From assembly GCA_024220505.1 (NCBI GenBank), contig JAKZZE010000023.1:124001-188000 (forward strand): a stretch of DNA of 64,000 bases. The letters are read 5' to 3'. A model generated the notes under the pieces. It was not told the DNA's origin, did no database searches, and was given only the letters and a program-made list of their open reading frames with translations. Shown here in pieces: positions 52,301 to 61,644 of the stretch. Both the position numbers and the translations under genes were made by a program. The DNA is from Rhizopus arrhizus. Taxonomy: Eukaryota > Mucoromycota > Mucoromycetes > Mucorales > Rhizopodaceae. Positions within the stretch are counted from its first letter, which is position 1. Each line of letters starts with the position of its first letter.

Positions 52301-52635
52301 TGTTCGGCTGCTCTTTTAAAATGCTGTGATATACGAGAAGAAACAGTAGCAAAAGGTGTGGCTCCACTATAAAAAGGGTGTGTTTTTTAGTTTAAATGTT
52401 GTCAAACTAAACCTTACTCTTTTATTTACCCAAGTGTCGCATATTTATGCTTAACAATAATATTTGCCAATTCTTTAGGTGAACTTGGCTTATTTTCCAT
52501 CTTTATTAATGCTTTTAAAATAGCTGTGAATACTTTATCTTTTGCATCGTCTGGATGAATAGGAACAGGTAAGCTTCCTTGACGTTGTTTTGATCTGTTT
52601 TCAGTATCGATTGCTTTTTTTTGTGCCATTGTCAT
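49399..52635 (-). CDS. GDS1-type winged-helix protein with APSES/KilA-N-like domain
   Basis: Two exons joined in phase across the intron near 52370-52430, about 1,057 residues. The N-terminal winged helix is DAKDKVFTAILKALIKMENK, SPKELANIIVKHKYATLGG, then ATPFATVSSRISQHFKRA, the GDS1-type signature. A long acidic, Ser/Thr-rich linker follows. A second DNA-binding-like unit at about 50600-50290 reads YRIMRRLDTGFINGTTLLAA, then LFGTWIPLRRAQELAITC, the pattern of APSES/KilA-N domains (N-G-T-x-LL and the G-x-W-I-P helix). The C-terminus is Lys/Ser-rich and acidic. It is probably a nuclear regulator; yeast GDS1 is linked to nuclear control of mitochondrial function. Upstream lies an A30 tract. Confidence 0.82.
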
Positions 52636-52693
52636 ATAATAAGTATAACAATAAGAAAAAGAGAGAAAGGGTATAAAACTGACAGATATAAAT

Positions 52694-52729
<36 letters not shown>

Positions 52730-53379
52730 GAAAAAAATCAACTTGCCTGGGTGTAAAAATTGGTCTCAAATTACGGAGTTTTATTTAAAATCAATAAATA
52801 AAAAATAATGTCTGTGGGTTTTGATATGATTTCAATTGTTTCTTTACTTCACTCTTTTTGTTTCATTTTACTTTGGATTCAAAGAAACATGCACAAATAA
52901 AAATGCCCAAACAATAGTACATTTTCTATTTGATTCTATTTCAGATTTTGTATTCCGATTGTCAATCTTTCATTGGAAGCTTATTTTCTTATTGTGCTAC
53001 TTGCATTATTGTAAAAATTGTGATTAATGGATCAACAAAAGACAAAGATAGAATAAGATGATCAAGCAAGATCCTTTTTTTTCATTTAGCGAAAAAAGAA
53101 GAGCATGTCAAGCAAGACCAACAGTAATTACTGCACAAGGATAAAACGTATACCCAATAATAAGGAACAGTGCTCATCTATTAATTACTATAAAAAGTAA
53201 TTATTCTTGCTCACTTGTTCAAAGAAGCTGTCATTGCACTATTCCTCTACTTTTTCTCTACCGGCTCAGCAACCTCTTCCCTCCTTCCCTCAAAACACGC
53301 CTTCTCCTCTGCGTCGGTGAGTGTCGAAGTTCAAAAAAAAAATAATTTCTTTTTTTGATTAAAAAAATGGTTTTAAGAA
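52636..53379. other. divergent intergenic with A30 tract and probable leader exon
   Basis: An A run at 52695-52724 is about 60 bp upstream of the GDS1-like start. Before the coiled-coil gene there is a C/T-rich leader ending in GTGAGT at about 53318, followed by an acceptor-like TTTTAAG just before the ATG. This suggests a 5'-UTR intron. No other gene is recognised. Confidence 0.4.
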
Positions 53380-54354
53380 ATGCAACACTTGAAAGATGAA
53401 AGCAAGACTTCATTTGAAGCCGTAGAGTCAAAGATGAAGAGGAGCTTAGAGGATTTGTATACAATTAAAGCACTTTTGAAAGGAAAAAATAAAAGTCCTG
53501 AAAATCATCAAATTGAACAACTCCAACTTGACTGTTCAAAATATCAAGCAGAAGCTAATGAATATAAAAATAAGTTAAAAGAAGCAAATGAAAAACTGGA
53601 AATGCTGCAAAGTAAAGTCAATCATTTAAAGAGAGTGGAAGAAAATGTCAAAAGACACGAATTAGATTATGCAAGTTGGAAAGTAAAGCTGGATACTGCA
53701 AAGCAAGAAAACGAAGGATTAGAATCGACCGTTCGCCAACTAACAGAAAAGTTAGAAGAAGAGAGTAATAAAACTGCTCGACTTGAATCAATATTAACAG
53801 CGAAAGAACAAGAATTGGAGGATACTAGACAGAATGCCCTGGGAAAAGAGCAAGAACTAAAAGTGTGTGAGGAGAATAGAAAGTTCCTGCAAGAGATGCT
53901 GGATGAAAAAGAAAAGGCTTTGGAAGACTATGTAACAGAAAAGATATCAGAAATAGAAAATTTACAGGACATAATCGATAAATTACAAGAAGAGAACACT
54001 TCACTTGAAAAGAAATTTTGTGAGTTGGATGTGTCGAGTAAAACGAAAAGCAAAAACAAAAGTAGAATACCTATACGAAGTTCATCTACTTCAACTCATA
54101 ACAGCAGTAGTGAAATAACAGACGATGTGTTACAAAGAATGAAAAGAGACCTGTTATTATACCAAGAAAAGCTCGCTGAAATGACCACACAAAATAAAGA
54201 TTTAATACAAGCATTAGACAGATCAAAAGAATATACAGAATTACTAAAAAGAAATTTAAACGATATCCGAGAGGAATCAGAAGAGCGACATAGAAGAATG
54301 ACGCTTTACAGAGAAGAATTAAGTACACTGAAAAGGAAAATGCAGTTTAAATAA
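53380..54354 (+). CDS. long coiled-coil protein
   Basis: A single frame of 324 residues that is heptad-rich nearly throughout (IEQLQLDCSKYQAEANEYK, LTEKLEEESNKTARLES, LEKKFCELD). One break at about residues 225-250, rich in Ser/Thr/Lys/Arg, is followed by a second coil (KRDLLLYQEKLAEM). The C-terminus is basic. No enzymatic or motor domain is present. Function unknown; such proteins act as scaffolds at cytoskeletal or membrane sites. The first ATG of this frame is used; an out-of-frame ATG sits 15 bp earlier and may be removed by a leader intron. The stop is 11 bp from that of the convergent BABAM1-like gene. Confidence 0.75.
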   Translation: MQHLKDESKTSFEAVESKMKRSLEDLYTIKALLKGKNKSPENHQIEQLQLDCSKYQAEANEYKNKLKEANEKLEMLQSKVNHLKRVEENVKRHELDYASWKVKLDTAKQENEGLESTVRQLTEKLEEESNKTARLESILTAKEQELEDTRQNALGKEQELKVCEENRKFLQEMLDEKEKALEDYVTEKISEIENLQDIIDKLQEENTSLEKKFCELDVSSKTKSKNKSRIPIRSSSTSTHNSSSEITDDVLQRMKRDLLLYQEKLAEMTTQNKDLIQALDRSKEYTELLKRNLNDIREESEERHRRMTLYREELSTLKRKMQFK

Positions 54355-54365
54355 TAAAGCATTTT

Positions 54366-55363
54366 TTATAATAAATTTGTAATCCTTTCTTGATCTCCTC
54401 TTTGCAATGGGTGTGCAAGTAATTGACACAGTGCTTTTGATATCTTATCCTGCCCCAACACATTAGCTATCTCATAATACCAACCAGGGACTCGTTCGCT
54501 ATCTAAACTAGTCCAGACATCAAACACGGGTTGAGCTCGATCATCCACGTTATGCAAGAATAAAACATCTAGAGTAACATTTGGCAAATTTCGAATTTCA
54601 AAGCACTCTGCATGACTAGATCCAAGGTCTGGGATGATGTTCGTTCTACTATAGACAACTATTGCTTGCGTAAAATCCATTCTGTTTTTTAAATCTGCTT
54701 CAGTCTCGATCACTTTCATCAGTGATCCGAGGTCTTGAGCGGTCAATTATTAGAATAATAATTAAACGCTATAGAGCAAACGTTTTACCTAATCTTTCAT
54801 ACTCTTTGTTCTTTACTTCCTCCCTTAATTCATCTAAATAAGAGCAAGCAGTTTGCTCATCCGAGGTAAAAGGCTTCCACTACAAAAGCAATCTCACTCA
54901 GTCTTTCTTCTTATCTGTCAGCTTCCTTATTTTACCCATTCAGCTTTCTCCTTTAGTAACACGACTGCATATTTATCATTGATGTTTCCTACTAACTTGT
55001 TCATTCTTATGTATCTTTTCAAAAAACGTTGTACAGTCCCTAATCTCGTACTATAAAGAAATATTTTATATCCCTAATAAACTTAAGCATTTTCTTAGAA
55101 ATATATATATAAAAAAAACCTTGATTCGAGATTAGTGTTAGCAAGACCACCATCAGCAGAAGGAGATAGTTTAGTATTCATTTCGCTGGAAACGTCAATG
55201 CAAAATATCTGTGTTTAGATGTATTAATCTATTTTTTTTTATGAAATCAATAGAACGTGAAATAGCTCACTATTTGTCTAGCACATGCTTTAATTGCTAG
55301 AAAATTTGCTTTGACAGGATCTTCTTCTATTATAATGGCTGCAACATCGGCTGCTTTTGACAT
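54366..55363 (-). CDS. BABAM1/MERIT40-like vWA protein
   Basis: Five exons from ATG 55363 (SKAADVAAIIIEEDPVKAN) to 54366, about 225 residues. The vWA-like core opens with IIFCIDVSSEMN and is followed by TVQRFLKRYIRMNKLV and KYAVVLLKEKAEWWKPF. The C-terminus reads NVTLDVLFLHNVDD, VPGWYYEIANVL and CQLLAHPLQRGDQ, the last being a strong family signature. In animals and plants this protein holds together the K63-deubiquitinating BRISC and BRCA1-A complexes. A fungal equivalent with the same partners is inference. The third intron carries TATATATA repeats. Start chosen because it gives the complete first beta strand. Confidence 0.82.
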
Positions 55364-56282
55364 GATGTCTTAATGAAAGGGAATTTTTATGGTAAATAGA
55401 TAAGCTTTATTTATGTAAAAGAAAGGAGTCACACACCAAACGAAAGACGTCTCAGTCTAAAAGTGTAGAAAGTAAAAGGGCCGGAATGTATAACTATATT
55501 GCATACAGTCACCCTCTTTGTTTTTGATTCTGTGCTGTGCTATTGAAGCGTTGCTTTCTATTCTTGTGAAAATATAGTCATCATACATCATCAGTCAAGC
55601 AAGATTGGTGTAGGATGATAGATGAAACAATAACCACAGGCACAAATGCCTGTTGATCGATAATGGATCACTAGAGGGATCGGATGATGTGACTAGCTAG
55701 CATCCAAAGTCCATTCGTCGGTGCCAAATCATAAGCTGCTGAATACTTTGAAAGGTGGTAGATGTGTACACAAATAAACTTGAAAGAAGGAAATGAAGGT
55801 ATGAAGACACTTTACAAATAGCCTATTTTTTTTTTGAAATAGCTCACAAGTTGATGCTCCAACTTCTTGATAAAAGCGGATCAAGCAAACAACATCGTCT
55901 GATTCTTCAAATAATAGACCTTGAAGTCATTATTATCCACAAATACAGTAAACCCTAAATATAAATAAAAATATAGAGAAAAACCTTGATTACTTTAACA
56001 ATCGTGAAAGTAAAAATGTAATAAATTATATCATCGTAAATTGAATATGTTTGTGTTCTTTTGCTTTATATAAAATGTATGTTATGTGTACACAAGCTAG
56101 ATCAAAGAACGCCAGCGTTTCTCTCTCTTTTTTTTTTCTCTCTTTTCTAGTTTCTAGGTTCTCTATAATTGTTTATGTAATAAAAAATGATATAAAAGAG
56201 ATCAAATAGTTGTTATTTCCTTTCGGGTTGTATACAGAAAATGGTGTATTATATTGTACTAGGATTAAAAGAAATCACACTT
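55364..56282. other. intergenic, nothing recognised
   Basis: Upstream of the BABAM1-like gene and downstream of the cyclin. A small hairpin (CAGGCA..TGCCTG) lies near 55638-55653 and pyrimidine-rich tracts near 56120-56160. No gene is supported. Confidence 0.45.
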
Positions 56283-57155
56283 TCATGCAATATAGGGTAT
56301 GCTGTCATTCTTCAATAGTGTATCAAAATGTTTGTATGTCACTTCTTCATTTTCATCCAAGCAGTCTTCTTTTTTTTCCCCTTCTGTTGCTCTCTTTTTT
56401 AATGCATGTTCTGTCAAATCCTCCTCATCGATACTTCTTTGACGCTTTTTGCCATCTGATTGATCTACTTGCTTTGGTTTGATTCTTTCATAACATGGAT
56501 GCTGTTCTACTAAGTTTGCATAATATTGTTGAAGAATCGGCCCAGTAGAAGACAAATGCCAGTCAATGAGTCTCAAGAATTCCAGCTCGAGCGCATTGAT
56601 TTCATGGGTTGATATGCCACCTACTTTAGCATAGTGGGAGTTGGTGCAATAAGAATCGCACAAAGCTTTTGAAGAAACAGTGACAGCTGTGATTAGGAAC
56701 CGATGAACAGTCAGTGACGATACTGTAAAATGAGGATGTAATTCACAAATGCGATCAATGTAAATCAAAAGAATCAACAAACAAGATTTCTCCACTGAGG
56801 TGTATTTTACTATACGTCGCAAATAATCACTTAAAGATATATTGGGGGGTGTACGAGAATGAAAGCGTGTTAGATTATTTGGTGTTAGAGGTATAAGGTC
56901 GTTATGGGATATAAGTCTGGTAAGCATATCAGCTTTTTTTTTTTTTTTTTTTTGAAGAGTGAGTAGATTATATTTTTTGAGTAGATTAATAATACCAATC
57001 ATATGAGTCAAATAATTAATGTCAACAGCATAATAATATTCAGGGACCTGAATTATCTCAGTGGTTCTATTGTTTGCTTCTCTAGTTTCATTCATGTCAT
57101 TAAAAAAAGGAATAAAAAACTGGCCCCCCAAACGTGTCAGATACTTTCCTTTCAT
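56283..57155 (-). CDS. PHO80-like cyclin
   Basis: A frame of 290 residues from the in-frame ATG at 57155; the frame is open further up to 57240 without an ATG, and an upstream exon is possible. The cyclin box is of the Pho80 type: NNLTRFHSRTPPNISLSDYL, RRIVKYTSVEKSCLLILLIY, then SKALCDSYCTNSHYAKVGG and LELEFLRLIDWHL. Such cyclins partner Pho85-like kinases in phosphate and nutrient signalling. The tail is Lys/Arg/Glu-rich and probably nuclear-targeting. A run of 20 A at 56934-56953 (on the minus strand) encodes six lysines in frame just before the box, so either the run is truly translated or an N-terminal boundary has been misread here. Confidence 0.82.
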   Translation of the reverse strand: MKGKYLTRLGGQFFIPFFNDMNETREANNRTTEIIQVPEYYYAVDINYLTHMIGIINLLKKYNLLTLQKKKKKKADMLTRLISHNDLIPLTPNNLTRFHSRTPPNISLSDYLRRIVKYTSVEKSCLLILLIYIDRICELHPHFTVSSLTVHRFLITAVTVSSKALCDSYCTNSHYAKVGGISTHEINALELEFLRLIDWHLSSTGPILQQYYANLVEQHPCYERIKPKQVDQSDGKKRQRSIDEEDLTEHALKKRATEGEKKEDCLDENEEVTYKHFDTLLKNDSIPYIA

Positions 57156-58467
57156 AAAACTCGAAATTCCTGATTTAGAAGTCGTGTGACCTTTTTTCTG
57201 GCTTGTGCTGGCATTTTGTCCAAAGTGTTTCTCCAATAGAGCTCAAGTTATTTTCCTTTGCATACTTGAGTGTTTGAGGTTAAAAGAATAGTGAAATAAA
57301 AGCAAGCAATATTGAGCAATTAGAGAAAAAATGCAATAGGATAGAAAAATTACATGCTATCTAAAAACGATATGTCATAAAAAGAACATATTATTTACTT
57401 AACATATCTTATAGTCTTTTGTAATGAATCTTGTGCAGCCTCAAACAAAGAGTATATTTATTTCTTTTTATTGTACATCAAGTCTTGCGAAAACAACATA
57501 TGAAAATTTACAATCAAAGATTATGTTTCCAAATATTTCGTGATATTTGACAGGAGTGAGTAAACTCCAAACCAAGTCTTGAAGTTGCAACATTGACAGC
57601 TTCAGCCTATGCTACCAACCCAGATGCTTGAAACTAATTACTGCATATCTCATTGTCTTCAATACTATTAATATGATTGTTAGAAGGAGTACAAGGTTTG
57701 TTTGTTTTTTTCTTTACATGCTCGCTTTGATTTGACATGAATAATTTCATCACTAACAAATTTCTTTGATCATTTGTACAGCAAAGAGATCATGCTTGAT
57801 GTTTTAGTAATCAAAAGAGATTCGGACATCAAAATTACGCCTAATCACATTGTGTTTTGTATGATAATGGTTGCTAGGTTAATGTTGTCGCCCTTGATAT
57901 TAATTGATCAGTCTTTTTTTTTTCTTAAGCAATTTCTGGTGTGAATTGAGTCATGCAAAGGAGTTGCTCTAAATCTTGTCAAGCACATCTTGTTCTGTTG
58001 ATTACTTTAGCTCTTACTGATTATTTTTGTAGAAGATATCAAAAGAAATAATACATGCTGTACAATTTCAAGCACACAAAGAAATAAACAAACCTGATAA
58101 AAGATGTCATCTCCTTTCAGAAGAAGATCATAGAGCAGCAACAGGGGCAGCAAAAGGATATAATACTAGATGAAATCAATTTCAAAAAAATACACGCTGT
58201 CAAATTTAAGGACTCAAAATGCAATTGAAGCTATTCCACCAAGATATGTCAAGTATACATGATTTTTAGGAATAAATAGCGCGCTGACTTGTCGTTTTTA
58301 TATATAGATTGCAAGCTTTTTTGTTTCGTGTATATTGCGGATAACATAATGCTTTATTCTTTCATTAAAAACAAGCAAAAACTTTGTTGAGAAAGTAGTG
58401 ATAGGTATTATGATGAATGTAAAAGACGTTTTTTGGTTTATAATGATGAAAAATAAAAAACGAACAT
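57156..58467. other. 1.3 kb intergenic, nothing recognised
   Basis: May include a missing first exon of the cyclin near 57240-57280. The rest is AT-rich without coding frames, repeats or RNA genes that I can support. Confidence 0.45.
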
Positions 58468-59805
58468 TTATTTTGTTAAGTATTTGGAAAATAACTCTTT
58501 TGCTTTTTTGTTCACGTTGGATATACAAGTTGTCATGGAATCAGCTAATTTTTGTAATTTTTGACTAAGCTCGATGTTGTTGATAATAGATATTGATTGA
58601 CCTTGTTCCATATCTAAAATTTGCTTGATTGTTTCTTTTATCTTATTATCGTTCAACTGTACGTATAAACTCCTGAAAGTCTTCATTTCTACACGAGCAT
58701 TAGCACCATCTGCTATTACAGCAAGGGCAATACTTTGGAACATCAGTGATAACTTTTGCGATTGTGAATCTAAACTCTGGTTGGAGTCATAGTTATACAG
58801 TGTCCAAATAGTATACGGCTGGAAAGACATGTCAGTAGAAAGTGAACTAAAAGATCTGCAAAGAGTGTATGTAGACATACAGTGAAACTTGCTGCGCAGT
58901 TGTCTTAATTGCGACAAGTAGTCCCATGAATTGATTGAAATCGTCCCTTTGTTTTCGATAATCGTATTGGCAAGCTTTATAGATTCTTCATTCAAGTAAA
59001 TCGAAACGTTTTCTTTAGGAAAAAAATTATCAGTGTTGGAGCCTAATTCTACCGCTCCGTTTGTAGTCGCTGCATGATTATCGATTCTTAAACTGGAAGT
59101 AATTAACAAGTTACATGTCAAAAGGCCAATTTTTAGTTTAGTTGTATTGTCATCTTCAACAGCAACGGTTGTAATCCATCCGTACTTAGTTTCTTTTTTA
59201 GGGAAGGATGACTGGCTTAAGGTTGACTTGGTTCTTCTTTCGAAATGAGCATCAACAATTCGAAGCCTACCATAGGGCACCAAGCCATTTACCAATAGTG
59301 CTGCATATTCATCTATAATCACTGCTCCAGAAAAAAGGTGTGGAATTGCATATCTGAGTTGTGGAAATTGAATCCAGTCTTTACTTATCATACTGACGGT
59401 AGATTTAGACAGTTCAACGTATTTTGTATCCGATAAATGCTTGTAAAATGGTGATGTTTTAATGATGTGGTTCAAAGCGTTGCTTTGACTTACTGTTAAA
59501 GAGTTAATACTTGATTCTGAATTTTCCAATGGGAGTTCCCAGTTGCCAACTGGTTGGTCCCTAAGTACTGACAAAGTCGGATTTTGGTCGATAGTCGCCT
59601 TTGATTCCTTTTTGATTTTTAAAGCTTATTTTGTATTCAAAAGATGCTCCTTTTCATGGCGATTCGAATGGTATGCTTTTCGGTGTGGTTGGATAACTCT
59701 AACAGACGTTATTGAAGAAAATGTAAAAGAAAATAAAGGGAAAGGAAAATAATCAGCTTGACCACATTGGAAACTGAATAGACACACGTCACAATTGGCC
59801 GACAT
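58468..59805 (-). pseudogene. C2H2-like protein gene with one or two frame breaks
   Basis: A long frame (59560 to 58468, about 360 residues) has no recognised domain and no usable ATG. Reading upstream, ATG 59805 starts SANCDVCLFSFQC; a 64-bp intron (59762-59699) leads to ELSNHTEKHTIRIAMKRSIF. This makes a C2H2-like unit, C-x2-C-x10-H-x3-H. This frame meets TGA at TTTTGA (59642-59637). If one T is dropped, it runs on as EYKISFKNQKGIKGDYRPKS to TAG at 59563. There, either a second single-base shift or a 52-bp intron (59568-59517) leads into the long frame. The gene is thus broken, mis-sequenced or frameshifted in translation. It is similar in layout to the zinc-finger gene at 60339. Confidence 0.5.
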
Positions 59806-60338
59806 TATTTTTCTTACGTATTATTTTCTACCCTCACAGGATACATCAAGAAGACGATCTCTGGACGCATTATTCACCCAATGTGCCAGCACACTAAACA
59901 GAAAAGAACACCATAAAAATCAACATGAAAATAAATACTCAATTGATACATCATTTACTTTATTTATCAAAAATCACCATCATTCTCTTTATAATTGTAT
60001 ATTTTCCCCAATTACCTTATATTAATATGTTATTCCAAAGCATCTATTGCTGTAAAGTAATAAAGAAGGGCTTTCTTCCCGCTAAAATTAATTTTGGGTG
60101 CCGAGTAAATTCTTTTTGCACGTTCAAGCAATTGAAGTCAAGAACTAGTTATTATTGTTAACCTTGTTGTTATTGTACATTAATAGTCTTTTACAGTCTT
60201 CTATTAATTGGTTTCTGTTATCACTTCACCGTATAGCGAAACTAGACATAACAAACATATTAGCAACTGTCAGTACATCATTGATATTTGTTGCATTTCC
60301 TAATAAACAATAATTCCTTCCTGAGTTAGAGGTTAAGG
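59806..60338. other. intergenic between two zinc-finger genes
   Basis: AT-rich; no gene, repeat or RNA recognised. It should contain the promoter of the 58468-59805 gene. Confidence 0.4.
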
Positions 60339-60905
60339 TTATTGGACCCAAATCTGCCAAGTCGGCAAGCATAAAACATTTCTTTTGCTCCCTTTTTGAG
60401 AGAGAGAGAGGGCATTCATGGCTATAAGTATTGCAGTATCTTTTTCTAAATGTGAGGTGGAAGGAAATGAACTTGAGCTGTCCGCTTGTAAATCAATTCT
60501 TTCAGTGTCAGGTGCATGGTGATCTAAACTGATTGAGGGAAATTCCTCGTTAATATCTTCTGGTTCAGAAAACCTTTGTTTTTTTCCAGCATTGCTTATC
60601 GATTCGCGGTGTTTTCCAATGTGCCTTTTTAATGTTGTAGGCGTTTTTAGTTTTTTTTTTCGCATTTTGGACATTGAAATTTGTTACTGTTCCTCTCAAC
60701 TGTAATCAATTCTAAAAATAGGAATGTCAAATCTTTGTCTTCTTACTTTGAGCATGTGTTATCTTACCGTCATCAAAAGTCACCTGGATAGAGTCAACAT
60801 GCGTGTCATAATTATGGTTCGATAATTTCGATTCTGTTTCAAAATCAAGATTACAAGCTAGACAATGAAGATTTTTGTTGTGAGAGAAAAAGTCATAGAG
60901 TCAAA
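60339..60905 (-). pseudogene. two-finger C2H2 gene, 5' end missing and frame broken
   Basis: An open segment up to 60905 with no ATG encodes finger 1, C-x2-C-x12-H-x4-H (CLACNLDFETESKLSN then HNYDTH). It splices (intron 60767-60712) to ERNSNKFQCPKCEKK, the start of finger 2. An A run of ten (minus strand, 60660-60651) then puts finger 2 out of frame: the histidine half (LKTPTTLKRHIGKHRES) lies in the -1 frame, which stays open to 60339. With one more A the finger would be C-x2-C-x13-H-x3-H and continuous. The C-terminal part is Ser/Glu-rich. The missing start abuts repeat arrays, suggesting truncation by rearrangement. LSNH-x3/4-H is shared with the neighbouring broken gene. Confidence 0.5.
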
Positions 60906-60959
60906 GAGAGAAAGTCAGAGGAAAAGTCAGAGAGAAAAAGTCAGTGAGGCAAAAGTCAT
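60886..60959 (+). repeat. short array of GAGAAAAAGTCA units
   Basis: Six copies of an AAAGTCA core with purine-rich spacers. The cores' GTCA start at 60892, 60900, 60914, 60926, 60940 and 60955, mostly 12-15 bp apart. It overlaps the open 5' end of the zinc-finger gene and runs directly into the next repeat block. Confidence 0.7.
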
Positions 60960-60996
60960 AGGGTTCGTCTAAAAACACAGGTTATTTTTTGTGACA

Positions 60997-61145
60997 AAAA
61001 CCGCCCTTTGAAAAAATAAAAACCACCTTTTGCGAAAAATCAAACCGCCCATTGGATGAATCAAAACCGCCTTTTGGAAAAATTAAAACCGTCCTTTGGG
61101 AAAGTTTATTAGCCGCACTTTTTTAAAAAACCGCCCTTTGGCGTT
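60997..61145 (+). repeat. seven-copy degenerate 22-bp repeat, core CCGCCCTTTG
   Basis: Cores start at 61001, 61023, 61045, 61067, 61089, 61113 and 61131: four intervals of exactly 22 bp, then 24 and 18. Each unit is A-rich, then C(C/A)(G/A)CC, then TTTG(G), then AAAAAT. The spacing is better kept than the sequence. It lies between the zinc-finger gene and the 3' end of the SAP30-like gene. Confidence 0.85.
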
Positions 61146-61199
61146 GGAACGACTGTACAATAAATAAAATAAAAATGGGAAAAAAAATATGCTTCTTTT

Positions 61200-61644
61200 T
61201 TAAAATCCAGTGTGTAGTGGCAATCTCAAGACAGAATCTATAAAAAAAAATGAGCAACTGATATACAAAAGAGAGAGAGAGAGATTATGGACCTTTGTAA
61301 TGAGCGGTATATAGAAAACAAGTGATCGTATCGAGTTCTTTGACTGTTTGATTTGCAAAATGACGAGAGACTGCTGCAGCTAACTCTTCTTTATTTGCCT
61401 TTGGCTTCACTTTGATTTTATGTACTCGAGCATATTTACTCAGTATTGAGCTTTCCATTGAGTTAAAGTCAATCTATCCCAGAATATTAAACAAAAAGAA
61501 AAAAGAATGACAACTACTTACTGTTTGAAATTCTTTTCCAACGTTTGTTTCTGCTGCTCGTCTTCTTTTTTCACGCTCCCCATCTTTATCAAATGATCCA
61601 TTGATAATGTTATTTGGAGTAGACTGTTTCTGCTTCACTCCCAT
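61200..61644 (-). CDS. SAP30-like Sin3-binding protein
   Basis: Three exons (61644-61522, 61473-61293, 61237-61200) give 113 residues. A basic N-terminus (GVKQKQSTPNN, EREKRRRAA) is followed by the Sin3-binding helices: FQTIDFNSMESSILSKYARV, HKIKVKPKANKEELAAAVSR, then HFANQTVKELDTITCFLYTA. This is the SAP30_Sin3_bdg pattern. The domain tethers SAP30 to the PAH repeats of Sin3 in the Rpd3/Sin3 histone deacetylase complex. As in many fungi, no N-terminal zinc motif is present. The second intron begins with GTCCAT and contains a GA/CT run; it is needed to reach a proper stop. Confidence 0.8.

Noticed and set aside
59543..59752. 69-codon plus-strand frame
   Set aside because: Antisense to the first exons of the zinc-finger-like gene; it merely reflects openness of that region.
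60997..61145. 22-bp repeat as a CRISPR array
   Set aside because: Units are degenerate with no constant repeat/variable spacer alternation, no cas genes, and the genome is eukaryotic.
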